Below are positions 16,308-23,814 of a stretch of 24,030 nucleotides of DNA, piece after piece. Within the stretch, counting starts at the first letter, position 1; every line of letters starts with the position of its first letter. The notes under the pieces were generated by a model. That model was not told the origin of the DNA and searched no databases. It worked only from the letters and a program-made list of their open reading frames with translations. Made by a program: the position numbers and the translations under genes. Location: contig JANMXL010000254.1 of assembly GCA_031380885.1 (NCBI GenBank), positions 1 through 24,030 on the forward strand, in the 5' to 3' direction. The stretch is from PBB1 sp031380885 (lineage in GTDB: Bacteria; Pseudomonadota; Gammaproteobacteria; Burkholderiales; Burkholderiaceae_C).

Positions 16308-16323
16308 AGCGAATGTTGTGCCA
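16308..16323 (-). promoter_or_regulatory. Candidate sigma-54 (RpoN) promoter of the PEP-CTERM gene
   Basis: The minus strand reads TGGCACAACATTCGCT. It has the -24 GG and -12 GC with 10 nt between them, and TGGCAC-N5-TCGC differs from TGGCAC-N5-TTGC by one base. The expected start of transcription is near 16297, about 70 nt before the ATG. PEP-CTERM genes are known in other bacteria to be driven by RpoN with the PrsK/PrsR two-component system. Confidence 0.6.
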
Positions 16324-16338
16324 TTTGCAGGTGAACGT

Positions 16339-16360
16339 GAACCCCCGACCTGCGGGGTTC
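16339..16360. repeat. 7-bp inverted repeat upstream of the sigma-54-like promoter
   Basis: Arms GAACCCC (16339-16345) and GGGGTTC (16354-16360) flank an 8-nt spacer. On the minus strand it is centred about 50 bp upstream of the predicted start site of the PEP-CTERM gene. It could be an activator-binding dyad, but this rests on symmetry alone. Confidence 0.4.
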
Positions 16361-16419
16361 GCCGTGACGGTTACCTCGCTGCAGCGTTCCGCTCGTCATG
16401 GGCCGCAGGTACCCACCGG

Positions 16420-16425
16420 TAGAAT
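16420..16425 (+). promoter_or_regulatory. Candidate -10 box of ilvE
   Basis: TAGAAT lies 33 bp before the ilvE ATG. It differs from TATAAT by one base; a matching -35 was not found. Confidence 0.35.
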
Positions 16426-16458
16426 TTCTCGCTTTACTGAACAGCAGGGAGCGCCTCC

Positions 16459-17394
16459 ATGTCGATGGCCGATCGTGACGGAAAGATCTGGATGGATGGC
16501 GAGATGGTGGAGTGGCGTGACGCCAAAATCCATGTGCTGACCCACACGCTGCACTACGGCTGCGGTGCCTTCGAAGGCGTGCGCGCCTACGACACCACCC
16601 GCGGCACCGCCATCTTCCGCCTGCCCGAGCACACCGAGCGCCTGTTCAACAGCGCAAAGATCCTGCGCATGAAGATCCCGTTCACGCCCGAGCAGGTGAT
16701 GGACGCGCAGCGCGCCGTGGTGCGCGCCAACCAGCTGGCCAGCGCCTACATCCGGCCGCTGGTGTGGATCGGCTCCGACAAGCTCGGTGTCAGCCCGCGC
16801 GGCAACAGCATTCACATGATGGTCGCTGCCTGGACCTGGGGCGCCTACCTCGGCGAAGACGGCCTGAAGCGCGGCATCCGCGTGAAGACCAGCAGCTACA
16901 CGCGGCACCACGTCAACATCACGATGACGCAGGCCAAGGCCGTCAGCAACTACACCAACTCGATCCTGGCGAACCTGGAAGTCACCGAAGACGGCTACGA
17001 CGAAGCGCTGCTGCTCGACGCCAGCGGCTTCGTCAGCGAAGGCGCCGGCGAGAACCTGTTCATCATCAAGAACGGCGTGGTCTACACGCCCGACCTGTCG
17101 GCCGGTGCGCTGAACGGCATCACCCGCAACACCATCTTCGCCATTTGCAGCGACCTGGGCGTGAAGGTGGTTGAGAAACGCATTACCCGCGACGAGGTGT
17201 ACATCGCCGACGAGGCCTTCTTCACCGGCACCGCCGCCGAGGTGACGCCGATCCGCGAACTGGACCGTGTGCAGATCGGCGCCGGCGAATTTGCAGGAAC
17301 GCGTGGCCCGCTTACCGAGAGAATCCAGAGCGCATTCTTCGACATCGTGGGCGGGCGCAACCCGAAGTACGCCGAGTGGCTGACGCCCGTCTGA
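16459..17394 (+). CDS. ilvE: Branched-chain amino acid aminotransferase
   Basis: A 311-residue fold-type IV PLP aminotransferase for the last step of Leu, Ile and Val synthesis. Signature features are IHVLTHTLHYGCGAFEGVRAY, the PLP lysine Lys160 in QAKAVSNYTNSILANLE, EALLLDASGFVSEGAGENLF and the late EVTPIRELDRVQIG. The length is standard. AGGGAG lies 7 nt before the ATG, giving good start support. The gene is followed 67 bp later by a zf-CHCC gene on the same strand, an arrangement seen in related betaproteobacteria (from memory). It is cytoplasmic and probably a hexamer, as is usual for IlvE. Confidence 0.96.
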   Translation: MSMADRDGKIWMDGEMVEWRDAKIHVLTHTLHYGCGAFEGVRAYDTTRGTAIFRLPEHTERLFNSAKILRMKIPFTPEQVMDAQRAVVRANQLASAYIRPLVWIGSDKLGVSPRGNSIHMMVAAWTWGAYLGEDGLKRGIRVKTSSYTRHHVNITMTQAKAVSNYTNSILANLEVTEDGYDEALLLDASGFVSEGAGENLFIIKNGVVYTPDLSAGALNGITRNTIFAICSDLGVKVVEKRITRDEVYIADEAFFTGTAAEVTPIRELDRVQIGAGEFAGTRGPLTERIQSAFFDIVGGRNPKYAEWLTPV

Positions 17395-17461
17395 TGCCCG
17401 CAGCAAGCCATGGCAACACGCTGATCCCGCACCCGCCACAACACGCCCCACGGAGCCGATC

Positions 17462-17677
17462 ATGAGCACCGCCCGACCCACGGCCGCCAGCGCCATCGAA
17501 GTCACCGCGCACGACCTGCAAGGCCCGGGTGCGGTCGCCTGCCCGAACCCGAAGATGCCGCTGTGGAGCAACCACCCGAGGGTGTTCATCGACGTGGTCA
17601 CCACCGGTTCGGGAAAGTGCCCTTATTGCGGCACGGTCTACTCGCTGAAGGCGGGTGAGAAAGTTCACGCGCATTGA
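17462..17677 (+). CDS. Small zinc-finger (zf-CHCC) protein
   Basis: A 71-residue protein of the zf-CHCC family, related to the zinc-binding part of the mitochondrial complex I subunit NDUFS6. The metal ligands are Cys27, His38, Cys53 and Cys56 (ACPNP, SNHPRVFID, KCPYCGT). GGAG sits a few bases before the ATG. No membrane segment or signal peptide is present. Its exact role in bacteria is unclear to me. It is probably co-transcribed with ilvE, and its last codons overlap the longest possible reading of the histidine kinase gene. Confidence 0.9.
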   Translation: MSTARPTAASAIEVTAHDLQGPGAVACPNPKMPLWSNHPRVFIDVVTTGSGKCPYCGTVYSLKAGEKVHAH

Positions 17678-17708
17678 ACGCGCCCCGAGGCAGGCGCCCG
17701 CATCGGCC

Positions 17709-19283
17709 GTGACGGACACCGTGAGCGACAACAGCGCCCCTGCAGGGCGCGACTACGAAACCCTGGTGCGCGCTGCGTTGATCGGCGCCGGCACCTCGGT
17801 GTGGGAATGGAACCCGCAGACCGACGTGATCTCGGGCGTCGACTCGGATCTGAACCTGCTGGGCTACGGCCCGGACGTGGGCCGGCTGACCCAGCAGACA
17901 TGGAATGCGTTGATCCATCCGGACGACTGCGCGGAAAACGATGCGCAGTACCTGCGCCATGCCCGTGGCGAGTTGCCCTCTTACGAGCACGAGTACCGCG
18001 CCCGGACAAAGGACGGCCTGTGGCGATGGATCGCCGAACGCGGACGCATCGTCGAGCGGAGCGCCGACGGGCAGCCGCTGCGCGTGGTGGGCACCCTGGT
18101 CGATGTCACGCAGCGGCGCGAGGCCGAAAGCCGTGCCACGGCGATTGCCGCGCAGCTCAGCGAAACAGCGCGCCATGTGCCCGGCGTGATCTACCAGTAC
18201 CGCCACAGCGGTGAAGGCGACGGCGCGTTCTGCTACGTCAGCGAGAGCTGCCAGGAGGTGCTCGGCCTGCCGGCCAGCGAGGTGATGCGTGACGGTTCGG
18301 CCGTGCTGCGGATGATCGAGCGTGAGGATTACGGCCCGACCATCGCCGCGATGAAGCTGTCGGCACGCACGCTCACGCCCTGGCGCTTCGACTTCCGGCT
18401 GCGTCGCCCCGATGGCGCGCTGCGCTGGATGACCGGCACCTCGACGCCGCAGCGCGACAGCGCTGGCGGGGTGCTGTGGTACGGCTACTTCGAAGACTCG
18501 ACCGAAGTGCATGAGCTGCATCTGGCCCGCCAATCCGCCGCCATGGCACAGGCGGCCAATCGGGCCAAGACCGAGTTCCTGTCGCACATGAGCCATGAGC
18601 TGCGCACCCCGCTGAACGCGGTGATGGGCTTTGCGCAGTTGCTGCAGATCGACGACATCGACCCGCTGTCGCCGAACCAGCGCCGCCGGGTGGCGCTGAT
18701 CCACGAAGCCGGCGACCACCTGCTGCAGATGATCAGCGAGTTGCTCGACCTCACGCGCATCGAGTCCGGGCAGCTGGCACTCGAGTGCGCCGAGGTGCCC
18801 TTGCCGGCCTTGCTGGCCGAATGCCTGGACATGCTGCAGCCGCTGGCCGATGCCGCCTCGGTGCGGCTCGTGCCCGTCGAGGCCGACGCCTCACTGACGG
18901 TGCATGCCGACCCGACACGCCTGCGCCAGGTGGTGTTGAACCTGGTCTGCAACGCCATCAAGTACAACCGGCCGCAGGGCACGGTGCGGGTGCGGGCACA
19001 GCCAGTGGCCGACGGGGTGCAGGTGCAGATCATCGACACCGGCGTCGGCATCGCCGAGTCTCAGCTTCCTGCGCTCGGCGAGCCATTCAACCGGCTCGAT
19101 CAACGGCACAGCGGGATCGAAGGCACCGGCATCGGCCTGGCAGTGACGCGCGGCCTGATCGAGCTGATGGCCGGTCGCCTCGACGTCGAGAGCACCCTCG
19201 GCGAGGGCTCGACCTTCAGCGTGTTTCTGCCCGATGCGCCCGCCGCGGGGGCGCGCGATCAGAGCGCCAGCTTGCCGACGTAG
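17709..19283 (+). CDS. PAS-PAS sensor histidine kinase
   Basis: A 524-residue soluble hybrid-type sensor without a receiver domain. Two PAS_3-like modules lie at about 18-140 (SVWEWNPQTDVISGV, HPDDC, WRWIAERG) and 150-285. A HisKA domain has the phosphoacceptor His296 in SHMSHELRTPLN. The HATPase_c domain has an N box (NLVCNAIKYN), G1 (DTGVGIAESQ) and G2 (GTGIGLAV), so kinase activity is expected. There are no membrane helices, so it should sense a cytoplasmic signal. The GTG at 17709 was chosen because it follows the zf-CHCC stop. GTG 17655 overlaps that gene and would add 18 residues; GTG 17721 is a shorter option. No response regulator is adjacent. Its last 25 bp overlap the anti-sigma gene tail to tail. 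Confidence 0.9.
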   Translation: MTDTVSDNSAPAGRDYETLVRAALIGAGTSVWEWNPQTDVISGVDSDLNLLGYGPDVGRLTQQTWNALIHPDDCAENDAQYLRHARGELPSYEHEYRARTKDGLWRWIAERGRIVERSADGQPLRVVGTLVDVTQRREAESRATAIAAQLSETARHVPGVIYQYRHSGEGDGAFCYVSESCQEVLGLPASEVMRDGSAVLRMIEREDYGPTIAAMKLSARTLTPWRFDFRLRRPDGALRWMTGTSTPQRDSAGGVLWYGYFEDSTEVHELHLARQSAAMAQAANRAKTEFLSHMSHELRTPLNAVMGFAQLLQIDDIDPLSPNQRRRVALIHEAGDHLLQMISELLDLTRIESGQLALECAEVPLPALLAECLDMLQPLADAASVRLVPVEADASLTVHADPTRLRQVVLNLVCNAIKYNRPQGTVRVRAQPVADGVQVQIIDTGVGIAESQLPALGEPFNRLDQRHSGIEGTGIGLAVTRGLIELMAGRLDVESTLGEGSTFSVFLPDAPAAGARDQSASLPT

Positions 19284-19966
19284 AGCACGGGGCCGGTCGG
19301 CACGCCGGTGGTCGAGCCACCGGCCGGCTCCAGGCTGACGGCCAGGGCTGCAGTGCCGGGCGGCAGCTTGCGCTGCTTGACCACGCTGGCGCCCGAGGCT
19401 GCGATCAGGCCCAGCGAACGCGGCGAGCCGCTGCCAGGAATGGCCCACAGCTCCAGCGTGCGATCGGTCTTGACGCTCACATCCACCAAAGTGCGAGTCA
19501 CCACCGCTTTGCCGTCGCCGCTGATGCTGGCAATGATCGCCGGAGGCACTGTCGTTCCGACCGGCAAGGTGTCGGTCGGCGTGGTCGAGTTGAGCACCAC
19601 GATGATTGGCGGCTGCGCAGGCGGCGGGTTCGACAGCCAGGCCGACATCCCGACCACCGCCACCACCGACAGGAAGGACAGCGTGCGCAGCAGCGACAAA
19701 TTCGACCACCACGGTGTGTCGGCCACCACCACCGGCACGCCACCGATGCGCGAGACGATGCGCTGCCACACGGCAGGCGACGGCGTTTGCGGCGCCACGC
19801 TGGCGGTCAGCGGCATCAGACCCGCCTCCCAGCGTTTGACGGCCTCGCGCAACAACGGGTGCGCGGGCAGCAACTGCTCGACGCGGCGCCGCGCGGCGCC
19901 ACGCAGCGTGCCCACAACGTAGTCGGCGGCGACGCGATCGGCCAGTTCAGGGCGGCTGTAATCCAT
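19259..19966 (-). CDS. RskA-type membrane anti-sigma factor
   Basis: A 235-residue regulator. The N-terminal cytoplasmic helix bundle (about 1-75; ELADRVAADYVVGTLRGAARRRVEQLL) has no cysteines, so it is not the zinc-binding ZAS type. One membrane helix follows (about 93-110; LSFLSVVAVVGMSAWL). The periplasmic RskA-like domain contains TLELWAIPGSGSPRSLGLI and ends in GPVLYVGKLAL. The family sequesters its cognate ECF sigma factor and is degraded on a signal. It begins 1 nt after the sigma-factor stop (TGA-C-ATG), so the two are translationally linked. The signal and target genes are unknown. Confidence 0.9.
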   Translation of the reverse strand: MDYSRPELADRVAADYVVGTLRGAARRRVEQLLPAHPLLREAVKRWEAGLMPLTASVAPQTPSPAVWQRIVSRIGGVPVVVADTPWWSNLSLLRTLSFLSVVAVVGMSAWLSNPPPAQPPIIVVLNSTTPTDTLPVGTTVPPAIIASISGDGKAVVTRTLVDVSVKTDRTLELWAIPGSGSPRSLGLIAASGASVVKQRKLPPGTAALAVSLEPAGGSTTGVPTGPVLYVGKLAL

Positions 19967-19967
19967 G

Positions 19968-20603
19968 TCAGCGCACCGCCTCGACGTCTTGTTCGTCGCG
20001 CGCGCTCGCCTGATCCAGACAGCCCTTCAAGGCTGCCAAGGCACGACGCACCCAGGATTTCACCGTGCCCAGCGGCTGGCCGAGGTGGCTTGCCACCTCG
20101 GCATGGGTGAGCCCGTCGTAGAACGCGAGCGCCACGCTTTGCCGTTGCTGCGCGCTCAGGCCTTCCATGCAATGCGACAGTGCGCGGGCATCGGAGGCTT
20201 GGCTGAGCATTTCGAGCGGCCCCGCGGCGGGGTCGGCCAGGTTGTCGTACACGTCGCTGTCTTCTTCATCCGAGGGGTGGCTGATGTGAACCTGTGGCTG
20301 CGTGGCTGCACGCCGCAAGCTGTCGATCGCGCGGTTGCGGGCAATGCTGGTCAACCAGGTGAGGGGTTGACTTTGCGCTGCGTCGAAACTGCGCGCGGCA
20401 CGCCAGACATTGACATACACCTCTTGAAGCACATCTTCTGCCTGCCCGCGATCCCGATTGATACGCAGCACCACCGCGTACAGATGCGAGCTGGTGCGTT
20501 CGTAGAGCGTGGCAAAAGCCGCACGATCGCCGAGGCCTGCTTGTGAGAGCAGTCGCGACAGATCGCGGCTTTTTTCGGGCCAGTCGGCGGTGGTAGTGGG
20601 CAT
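19968..20603 (-). CDS. ECF RNA polymerase sigma factor (SigK/RpoE-like)
   Basis: A 211-residue sigma-70-family factor. Region 2 contains DVLQEVYVNVWRAARSFD and PLTWLTSIARNRAIDSLRR (core and -10 binding). Region 4 has LSAQQRQSVALAFYDGLTHAEVASHLGQPLGTVKSWVRR, the -35 helix-turn-helix. An acidic linker (SDEEDSDVYDNLAD) joins them. The ATG starting at 20603 was chosen because MPTTTADWPEKSRDLSRLL fits the family start; a longer in-frame version reaches 20699 across the intergenic region. A TAGAAT box ends 10 nt before the ATG. The gene is followed by its anti-sigma factor and diverges from the NTF2-like gene. Confidence 0.93.
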   Translation of the reverse strand: MPTTTADWPEKSRDLSRLLSQAGLGDRAAFATLYERTSSHLYAVVLRINRDRGQAEDVLQEVYVNVWRAARSFDAAQSQPLTWLTSIARNRAIDSLRRAATQPQVHISHPSDEEDSDVYDNLADPAAGPLEMLSQASDARALSHCMEGLSAQQRQSVALAFYDGLTHAEVASHLGQPLGTVKSWVRRALAALKGCLDQASARDEQDVEAVR

Positions 20604-20613
20604 GGGCGAGCGG

Positions 20614-20619
20614 ATTCTA
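20614..20619 (-). promoter_or_regulatory. Candidate -10 box of the sigma-factor gene
   Basis: TAGAAT on the minus strand is separated from the ATG by only 10 nt, so it would give a transcript with almost no leader. No convincing -35 was found. Confidence 0.35.
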
Positions 20620-20628
20620 TGGGCTTCG

Positions 20629-20634
20629 TACAAT
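20629..20634 (+). promoter_or_regulatory. Candidate -10 box of the NTF2-like gene
   Basis: TACAAT lies on the plus strand 57 bp before the ATG. The -35 region is poor. Confidence 0.3.
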
Positions 20635-20661
20635 GAAATGTCGGTTGGCTGACTGGAATCT

Positions 20662-20679
20662 TTCAGCTCACACGCTGAA
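20662..20679 (+). repeat. 6-bp inverted repeat just before the Shine-Dalgarno
   Basis: TTCAGC (20662-20667) and GCTGAA (20674-20679) flank a 6-nt loop. It ends where the GAGGAAAG ribosome-binding site begins, so it could form a 5' UTR hairpin. Confidence 0.4.
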
Positions 20680-20691
20680 GAGGAAAGTGGA

Positions 20692-21138
20692 ATGAACACT
20701 CCAAGAACCCCGGTGATGGCGCTGTCTTCACCCGATGAAGCAGAGCAGCAGTTTTACGAATCGATGCAGCACGCCGACCTGGATCGCTTCATGGCGGTGT
20801 GGAGCGACGAGGACGACCTCGTCTGCGTGCACCCCGGCGGTCCGCGGCTGATCGGCGTGGGGGTGATCAGGGAAAGCTTCGCAGGCATCTTCGCCAAGGG
20901 CCCGCTCGATGTGCACCCTGAAAAAATACGTCGCGTCGACTCGCACTTCAGCGCGGTGCACAGCGTGCTCGAACGCGTGCAAGTGCACACCGACAAAGGT
21001 CGGCAATTGGCCTGGGTCATCGCGACCAATGTGTACGTGAAAACCGCGCTCGGCTGGCGCATCGTCGCCCACCACGCCAGCCCGGGCACGGCGCGTGAGG
21101 CGCAGGAAGTTCTCGAACCGGCCGCCGTGCTGCATTGA
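20692..21138 (+). CDS. NTF2-like (SnoaL/DUF4440-type) small protein
   Basis: A 148-residue cone-fold protein of the nuclear transport factor 2-like superfamily. The pattern fits: EAEQQFYESMQHADLDRFMAVWSDEDDLVCVHPGG in the first half, a helix with GVIRESFAGIF, then strands ending in ATNVYVKTALGWRIVAHHAS. Such proteins bind small ligands or act as enzymes, and function cannot be read from the fold. A strong Shine-Dalgarno (GAGGAAAG) supports the ATG. It has no signal peptide. Divergent from the ECF sigma factor, it may belong to that regulon, though no shared promoter is evident. It abuts the yheT gene. Confidence 0.88.
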   Translation: MNTPRTPVMALSSPDEAEQQFYESMQHADLDRFMAVWSDEDDLVCVHPGGPRLIGVGVIRESFAGIFAKGPLDVHPEKIRRVDSHFSAVHSVLERVQVHTDKGRQLAWVIATNVYVKTALGWRIVAHHASPGTAREAQEVLEPAAVLH

Positions 21139-21152
21139 GCGCCGATGCGGTG

Positions 21153-22145
21153 ATGCACCGCTCGCCCGGCTGGCTGCTGGGCGATGGCGCGGTCGGCGGC
21201 AACCTGCAGTCGATCTGGCCGGCGCTGGTGTGCAAGCGGATCGACGGCACCACACCGCGCTACCAGCGGCAGCGTTGGGCCACGCCCGACGCCGACTTCA
21301 TCGATGTCGACTGGCTCGAACCCGACGCCGGCCCCGGCGATCCGGCGGCACCGCTGCTGATCCTGTTCCACGGCCTCGAAGGCTCGTCGGCCAGCCACTA
21401 CGCGCGCGCTTATGCGCAAGCAGCGCAACGGCTGGGCTGGCGCTATGCGGTGCCGCACTTCCGCGGTTGTTCGGGCGAGCCCAACCTGACCGCGCGCGCC
21501 TACCACTCGGGCGACTTCGAGGAGGTCGGCTGGATCCTCGACCGGTTCCGCGCGCTGCACGCCGGCCCCCGGCTGGCGGTAGGCGTGTCACTCGGCGGCA
21601 ATGCCTTGTTGCGCTGGGCCGAAGAGGCCGGCGACACCGCGGCAGGCACGGTCGGCGCAGTGGCGGCGGTGTCGTCACCGATCGATCTGGCCGCCGGCGG
21701 GCATGCGATCGGCCGCGGTTTCAACCGCGCGGTCTACACCCGGATGTTCATGCGCTCGCTGCGCCCAAAAACGCTGCTGAAGCTGGCGCGTCATCCGGGC
21801 CTGTTCGACCGCGACAAGATGCTGGCGGCCGGCGATTTGTACGACTTCGACAACCTCTACACCGCCCCGGTGCACGGCTTTCGCAACACCGACGACTACT
21901 GGCACCGCGGTTCGGCCAAGCCGCACCTGCACCGCATCCGCATCCCGGCCCTGGTGCTCAACGCGCGCAACGACCCGTTCGTGCCGGCCGCGTCGCTGCC
22001 CGGCCCGCACGAGGTCGGCCAGCATGTGACGCTGTGGCAGCCCGCGCGCGGCGGGCATGCCGGATTCGCCAGCGGTGCCTTCCCCGGGCGGTTGAACGCG
22101 ATGCCCGAGCGGGTGATGGGCTGGCTGCGCGCGCGGGGCGGCTGA
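21153..22145 (+). CDS. yheT: YheT-family alpha/beta hydrolase
   Basis: A 330-residue alpha/beta-hydrolase of the YheT/ABHD1-3 group (lipase or esterase-like, natural substrate uncertain). The NLQSIWPALV segment near the start and ILFHGLEGSS (oxyanion region) are typical. The predicted triad is Ser146 (GVSLGGN), Asp274 (NARNDPFV) and His302 (GGHAGF). The ATG was chosen because homologues start shortly before the GNLQSIWP motif. A TTG at 21135 overlaps the stop of the NTF2-like gene (TTGA) and would add six residues, so coupling from that codon is possible. Neither start has a clear Shine-Dalgarno. It is followed 17 bp later by the DUF2946 gene. Confidence 0.91.
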   Translation: MHRSPGWLLGDGAVGGNLQSIWPALVCKRIDGTTPRYQRQRWATPDADFIDVDWLEPDAGPGDPAAPLLILFHGLEGSSASHYARAYAQAAQRLGWRYAVPHFRGCSGEPNLTARAYHSGDFEEVGWILDRFRALHAGPRLAVGVSLGGNALLRWAEEAGDTAAGTVGAVAAVSSPIDLAAGGHAIGRGFNRAVYTRMFMRSLRPKTLLKLARHPGLFDRDKMLAAGDLYDFDNLYTAPVHGFRNTDDYWHRGSAKPHLHRIRIPALVLNARNDPFVPAASLPGPHEVGQHVTLWQPARGGHAGFASGAFPGRLNAMPERVMGWLRARGG

Positions 22146-22162
22146 ATCAACGACGATCGGCC

Positions 22163-22705
22163 ATGGACGACATCGTTGCTGCCGCACTGGCGAAATGGCC
22201 CAACGTGCCGCACTGCCGCGGCTGGCTGGGGCTGGATGCGCGCGGCGACTGGTACCTGCGCGACGACCCGGTGCAGGCCGCCGGCCGCTTTCCGCAGGCC
22301 AAGGGCAGCCGCCTCGAACATGTCGGGCTGCGCGAATTCATTGAACGCAATTACGCCTGCGACGCGGCCGGCGCCTGGTACTTCCAGAATGGGCCGCAGC
22401 GGGTGTATGTCGAGCTGGAAGCCGCGCCGTGGGTGTGGCGGCTGCAGCGCCTCCCGTCAGACAACGACGTCGTGCTGCGCAGCCACAGCGGCCTCAATGC
22501 GGTGTTTGAATCGGCCTGGCTCGACGAGCATGGCCGCCTGTTCCTCTGCACCGACCTGGGCCTGGGCCTGGTGCACACGCTGGACATGGAAACCGCCGCC
22601 GACGCCATCGAGCAGGGGCTGTGGCAGGTCGGCGAGGTGGCCTGCGCCGACCTGCCCGTGCGCTTCGGCTTCAGGCTCAGCCCGGTGAGCGATCTGGCGC
22701 TGTAG
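22163..22705 (+). CDS. DUF2946 family protein
   Basis: A 180-residue soluble protein matching the DUF2946 pattern of Burkholderiales: MDDIVAAALAKWPNVPHCRGWLGLDARGDWYLRDD, FPQAKGSRLEHVGLREFIERNYACD, AWYFQNGPQRVYVELEAAPWVWRL and a closing LGLVHTLDMETAADA. The function is unknown. No signal peptide or membrane helix is present. The start is set by the conserved MDDIV. It follows yheT by 17 bp and is probably in the same operon as it and the NTF2-like gene. A strong terminator follows 22 bp after the stop. Confidence 0.9.
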   Translation: MDDIVAAALAKWPNVPHCRGWLGLDARGDWYLRDDPVQAAGRFPQAKGSRLEHVGLREFIERNYACDAAGAWYFQNGPQRVYVELEAAPWVWRLQRLPSDNDVVLRSHSGLNAVFESAWLDEHGRLFLCTDLGLGLVHTLDMETAADAIEQGLWQVGEVACADLPVRFGFRLSPVSDLAL

Positions 22706-22727
22706 CGGCGACCCCGCGTGGACATCA

Positions 22728-22753
22728 AAAAGCCGACCCGCGGGTCGGCTTTT
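22728..22753. terminator. Bidirectional intrinsic terminator
   Basis: Arms AAAAGCCGACCCG and CGGGTCGGCTTTT pair perfectly with no spacer, so the loop forms from the middle bases. A- and T-runs at the ends make it work both for the DUF2946 operon (plus) and the cytochrome gene (minus), which converge here. Confidence 0.9.
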
Positions 22754-22771
22754 CAATCGTCAGTTCGGCGC

Positions 22772-23683
22772 TTACTTGACGGCGTTGACCATGTAGGTCA
22801 CCACGGCCTTGATGTCGGCGTCGCTGCCTTGCGAGCCGCCGCGCGGCGGCATCGCGCCCTTGCCCTTGATGGCGCTGGCGGTCAGCCCGTCGATGCCTTG
22901 CGCCACGCGAGGCGCCCAGGCCGCCTTGTCGCCGAGCTTCGGCGCACCGGCGATGCCGACCCCGTGACAGACCGAGCAGGCCTGCGTGTACAAGGCTGGA
23001 GGCGCGTTGGTCGCCGCCGCAGCAGGCACCGCAACGGCGGCCACGACCACGGCAGCCGCTGGTTCGGCGGGCTTCGCTGCGGCGGGTTTCGCTTCGGCAG
23101 GCGCGGGTGCCGCGGCCACCGGCTCGGCAGCCGGGGCCGGCGCAGCTTCGGCTTCGGCCGTCGGGGCGGCGGGCACCGCAGGCTCAGGGAAACTCGCGCC
23201 GCCCTTGTTGCCCATGTAGACCACCGCACGGCCGATCTCGATGTCGCTGAAATCGCCACCGCCCTGCGCGCTCATCGCGTTCTTGCCTTTCAAGGCGCTG
23301 GTCAGCAACATGTCGTAACCCTGCGCGATGCGCGGCGCCCAGGCGGCGGCATCGCCGAACTTCGGCGCTCCGGCCAGACCTGCCGCATGGCAAGCCGAGC
23401 ATTGGGCGGCAAACACCTGCTCGCCGGTCTTCCACGATGCGGGGTTGGCCACGTCCTTGACGGTGACCGCACCGACCGGCGCGATGCGGCGTGCGATCGC
23501 CTCGGGCGTCAGGCCATCGCTGCCCGCCGCTGGCCGCTTGTCGTCGGTCACGTAGCTGGCCAGCATCACGATCGCGATCACCGGGACGACAAAAGAAAGC
23601 AAGATCGTGACGATCAACTGCTTGGGCGTCTTGATCGGCCCTTCGTGGTTTTCTTCGTCGTGGGAGTGGCTGGCGTCGCTCAT
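22772..23683 (-). CDS. Membrane-anchored diheme cytochrome c (c5 type)
   Basis: A 303-residue protein with a short cytoplasmic His/Glu-rich N-terminus, one uncleaved membrane anchor (about 22-44; QLIVTILLSFVVPVIAIVML) and two periplasmic class I cytochrome c domains. Heme attachment sites are CSACH at 95-99 and CSVCH at 236-240. Axial methionines are likely those in NAMSAQGG and GAMPPRGG. The two halves are near-duplicates (AGLAGAPKFGD / VGIAGAPKLGD), joined by an Ala/Pro-rich linker of about 60 residues. Such c5-like proteins carry electrons to terminal oxidases. GAGGAA before the ATG fixes the start, although an in-frame ORF extends upstream. A TATACT box is upstream at 23809. Confidence 0.93.
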   Translation of the reverse strand: MSDASHSHDEENHEGPIKTPKQLIVTILLSFVVPVIAIVMLASYVTDDKRPAAGSDGLTPEAIARRIAPVGAVTVKDVANPASWKTGEQVFAAQCSACHAAGLAGAPKFGDAAAWAPRIAQGYDMLLTSALKGKNAMSAQGGGDFSDIEIGRAVVYMGNKGGASFPEPAVPAAPTAEAEAAPAPAAEPVAAAPAPAEAKPAAAKPAEPAAAVVVAAVAVPAAAATNAPPALYTQACSVCHGVGIAGAPKLGDKAAWAPRVAQGIDGLTASAIKGKGAMPPRGGSQGSDADIKAVVTYMVNAVK

Positions 23684-23808
23684 GAATTCCTCGGCTCGCG
23701 GGGTGGTGCTGAAATGCAAATCGGATTGTGTGCGCCGTTGGGGCGATTTGAAGCCCATGGAGCTTCTGCGACGCGACCCAAAGCGAGTGCACGCCAACAC
23801 AGCCGCCA

Positions 23809-23814
23809 AGTATA
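23809..23814 (-). promoter_or_regulatory. Candidate -10 box of the cytochrome gene
   Basis: TATACT on the minus strand, about 126 nt before the ATG, which would give a leader of roughly 120 nt. TTGGCC at 23830-23835 is a weak -35 candidate with short (15 bp) spacing. Confidence 0.4.

Noticed and set aside
22986..23219. Ala/Gly-rich plus-strand ORF inside the cytochrome gene
   Set aside because: It is the antisense of the Ala/Pro-rich linker. The repetitive composition explains the open frame.
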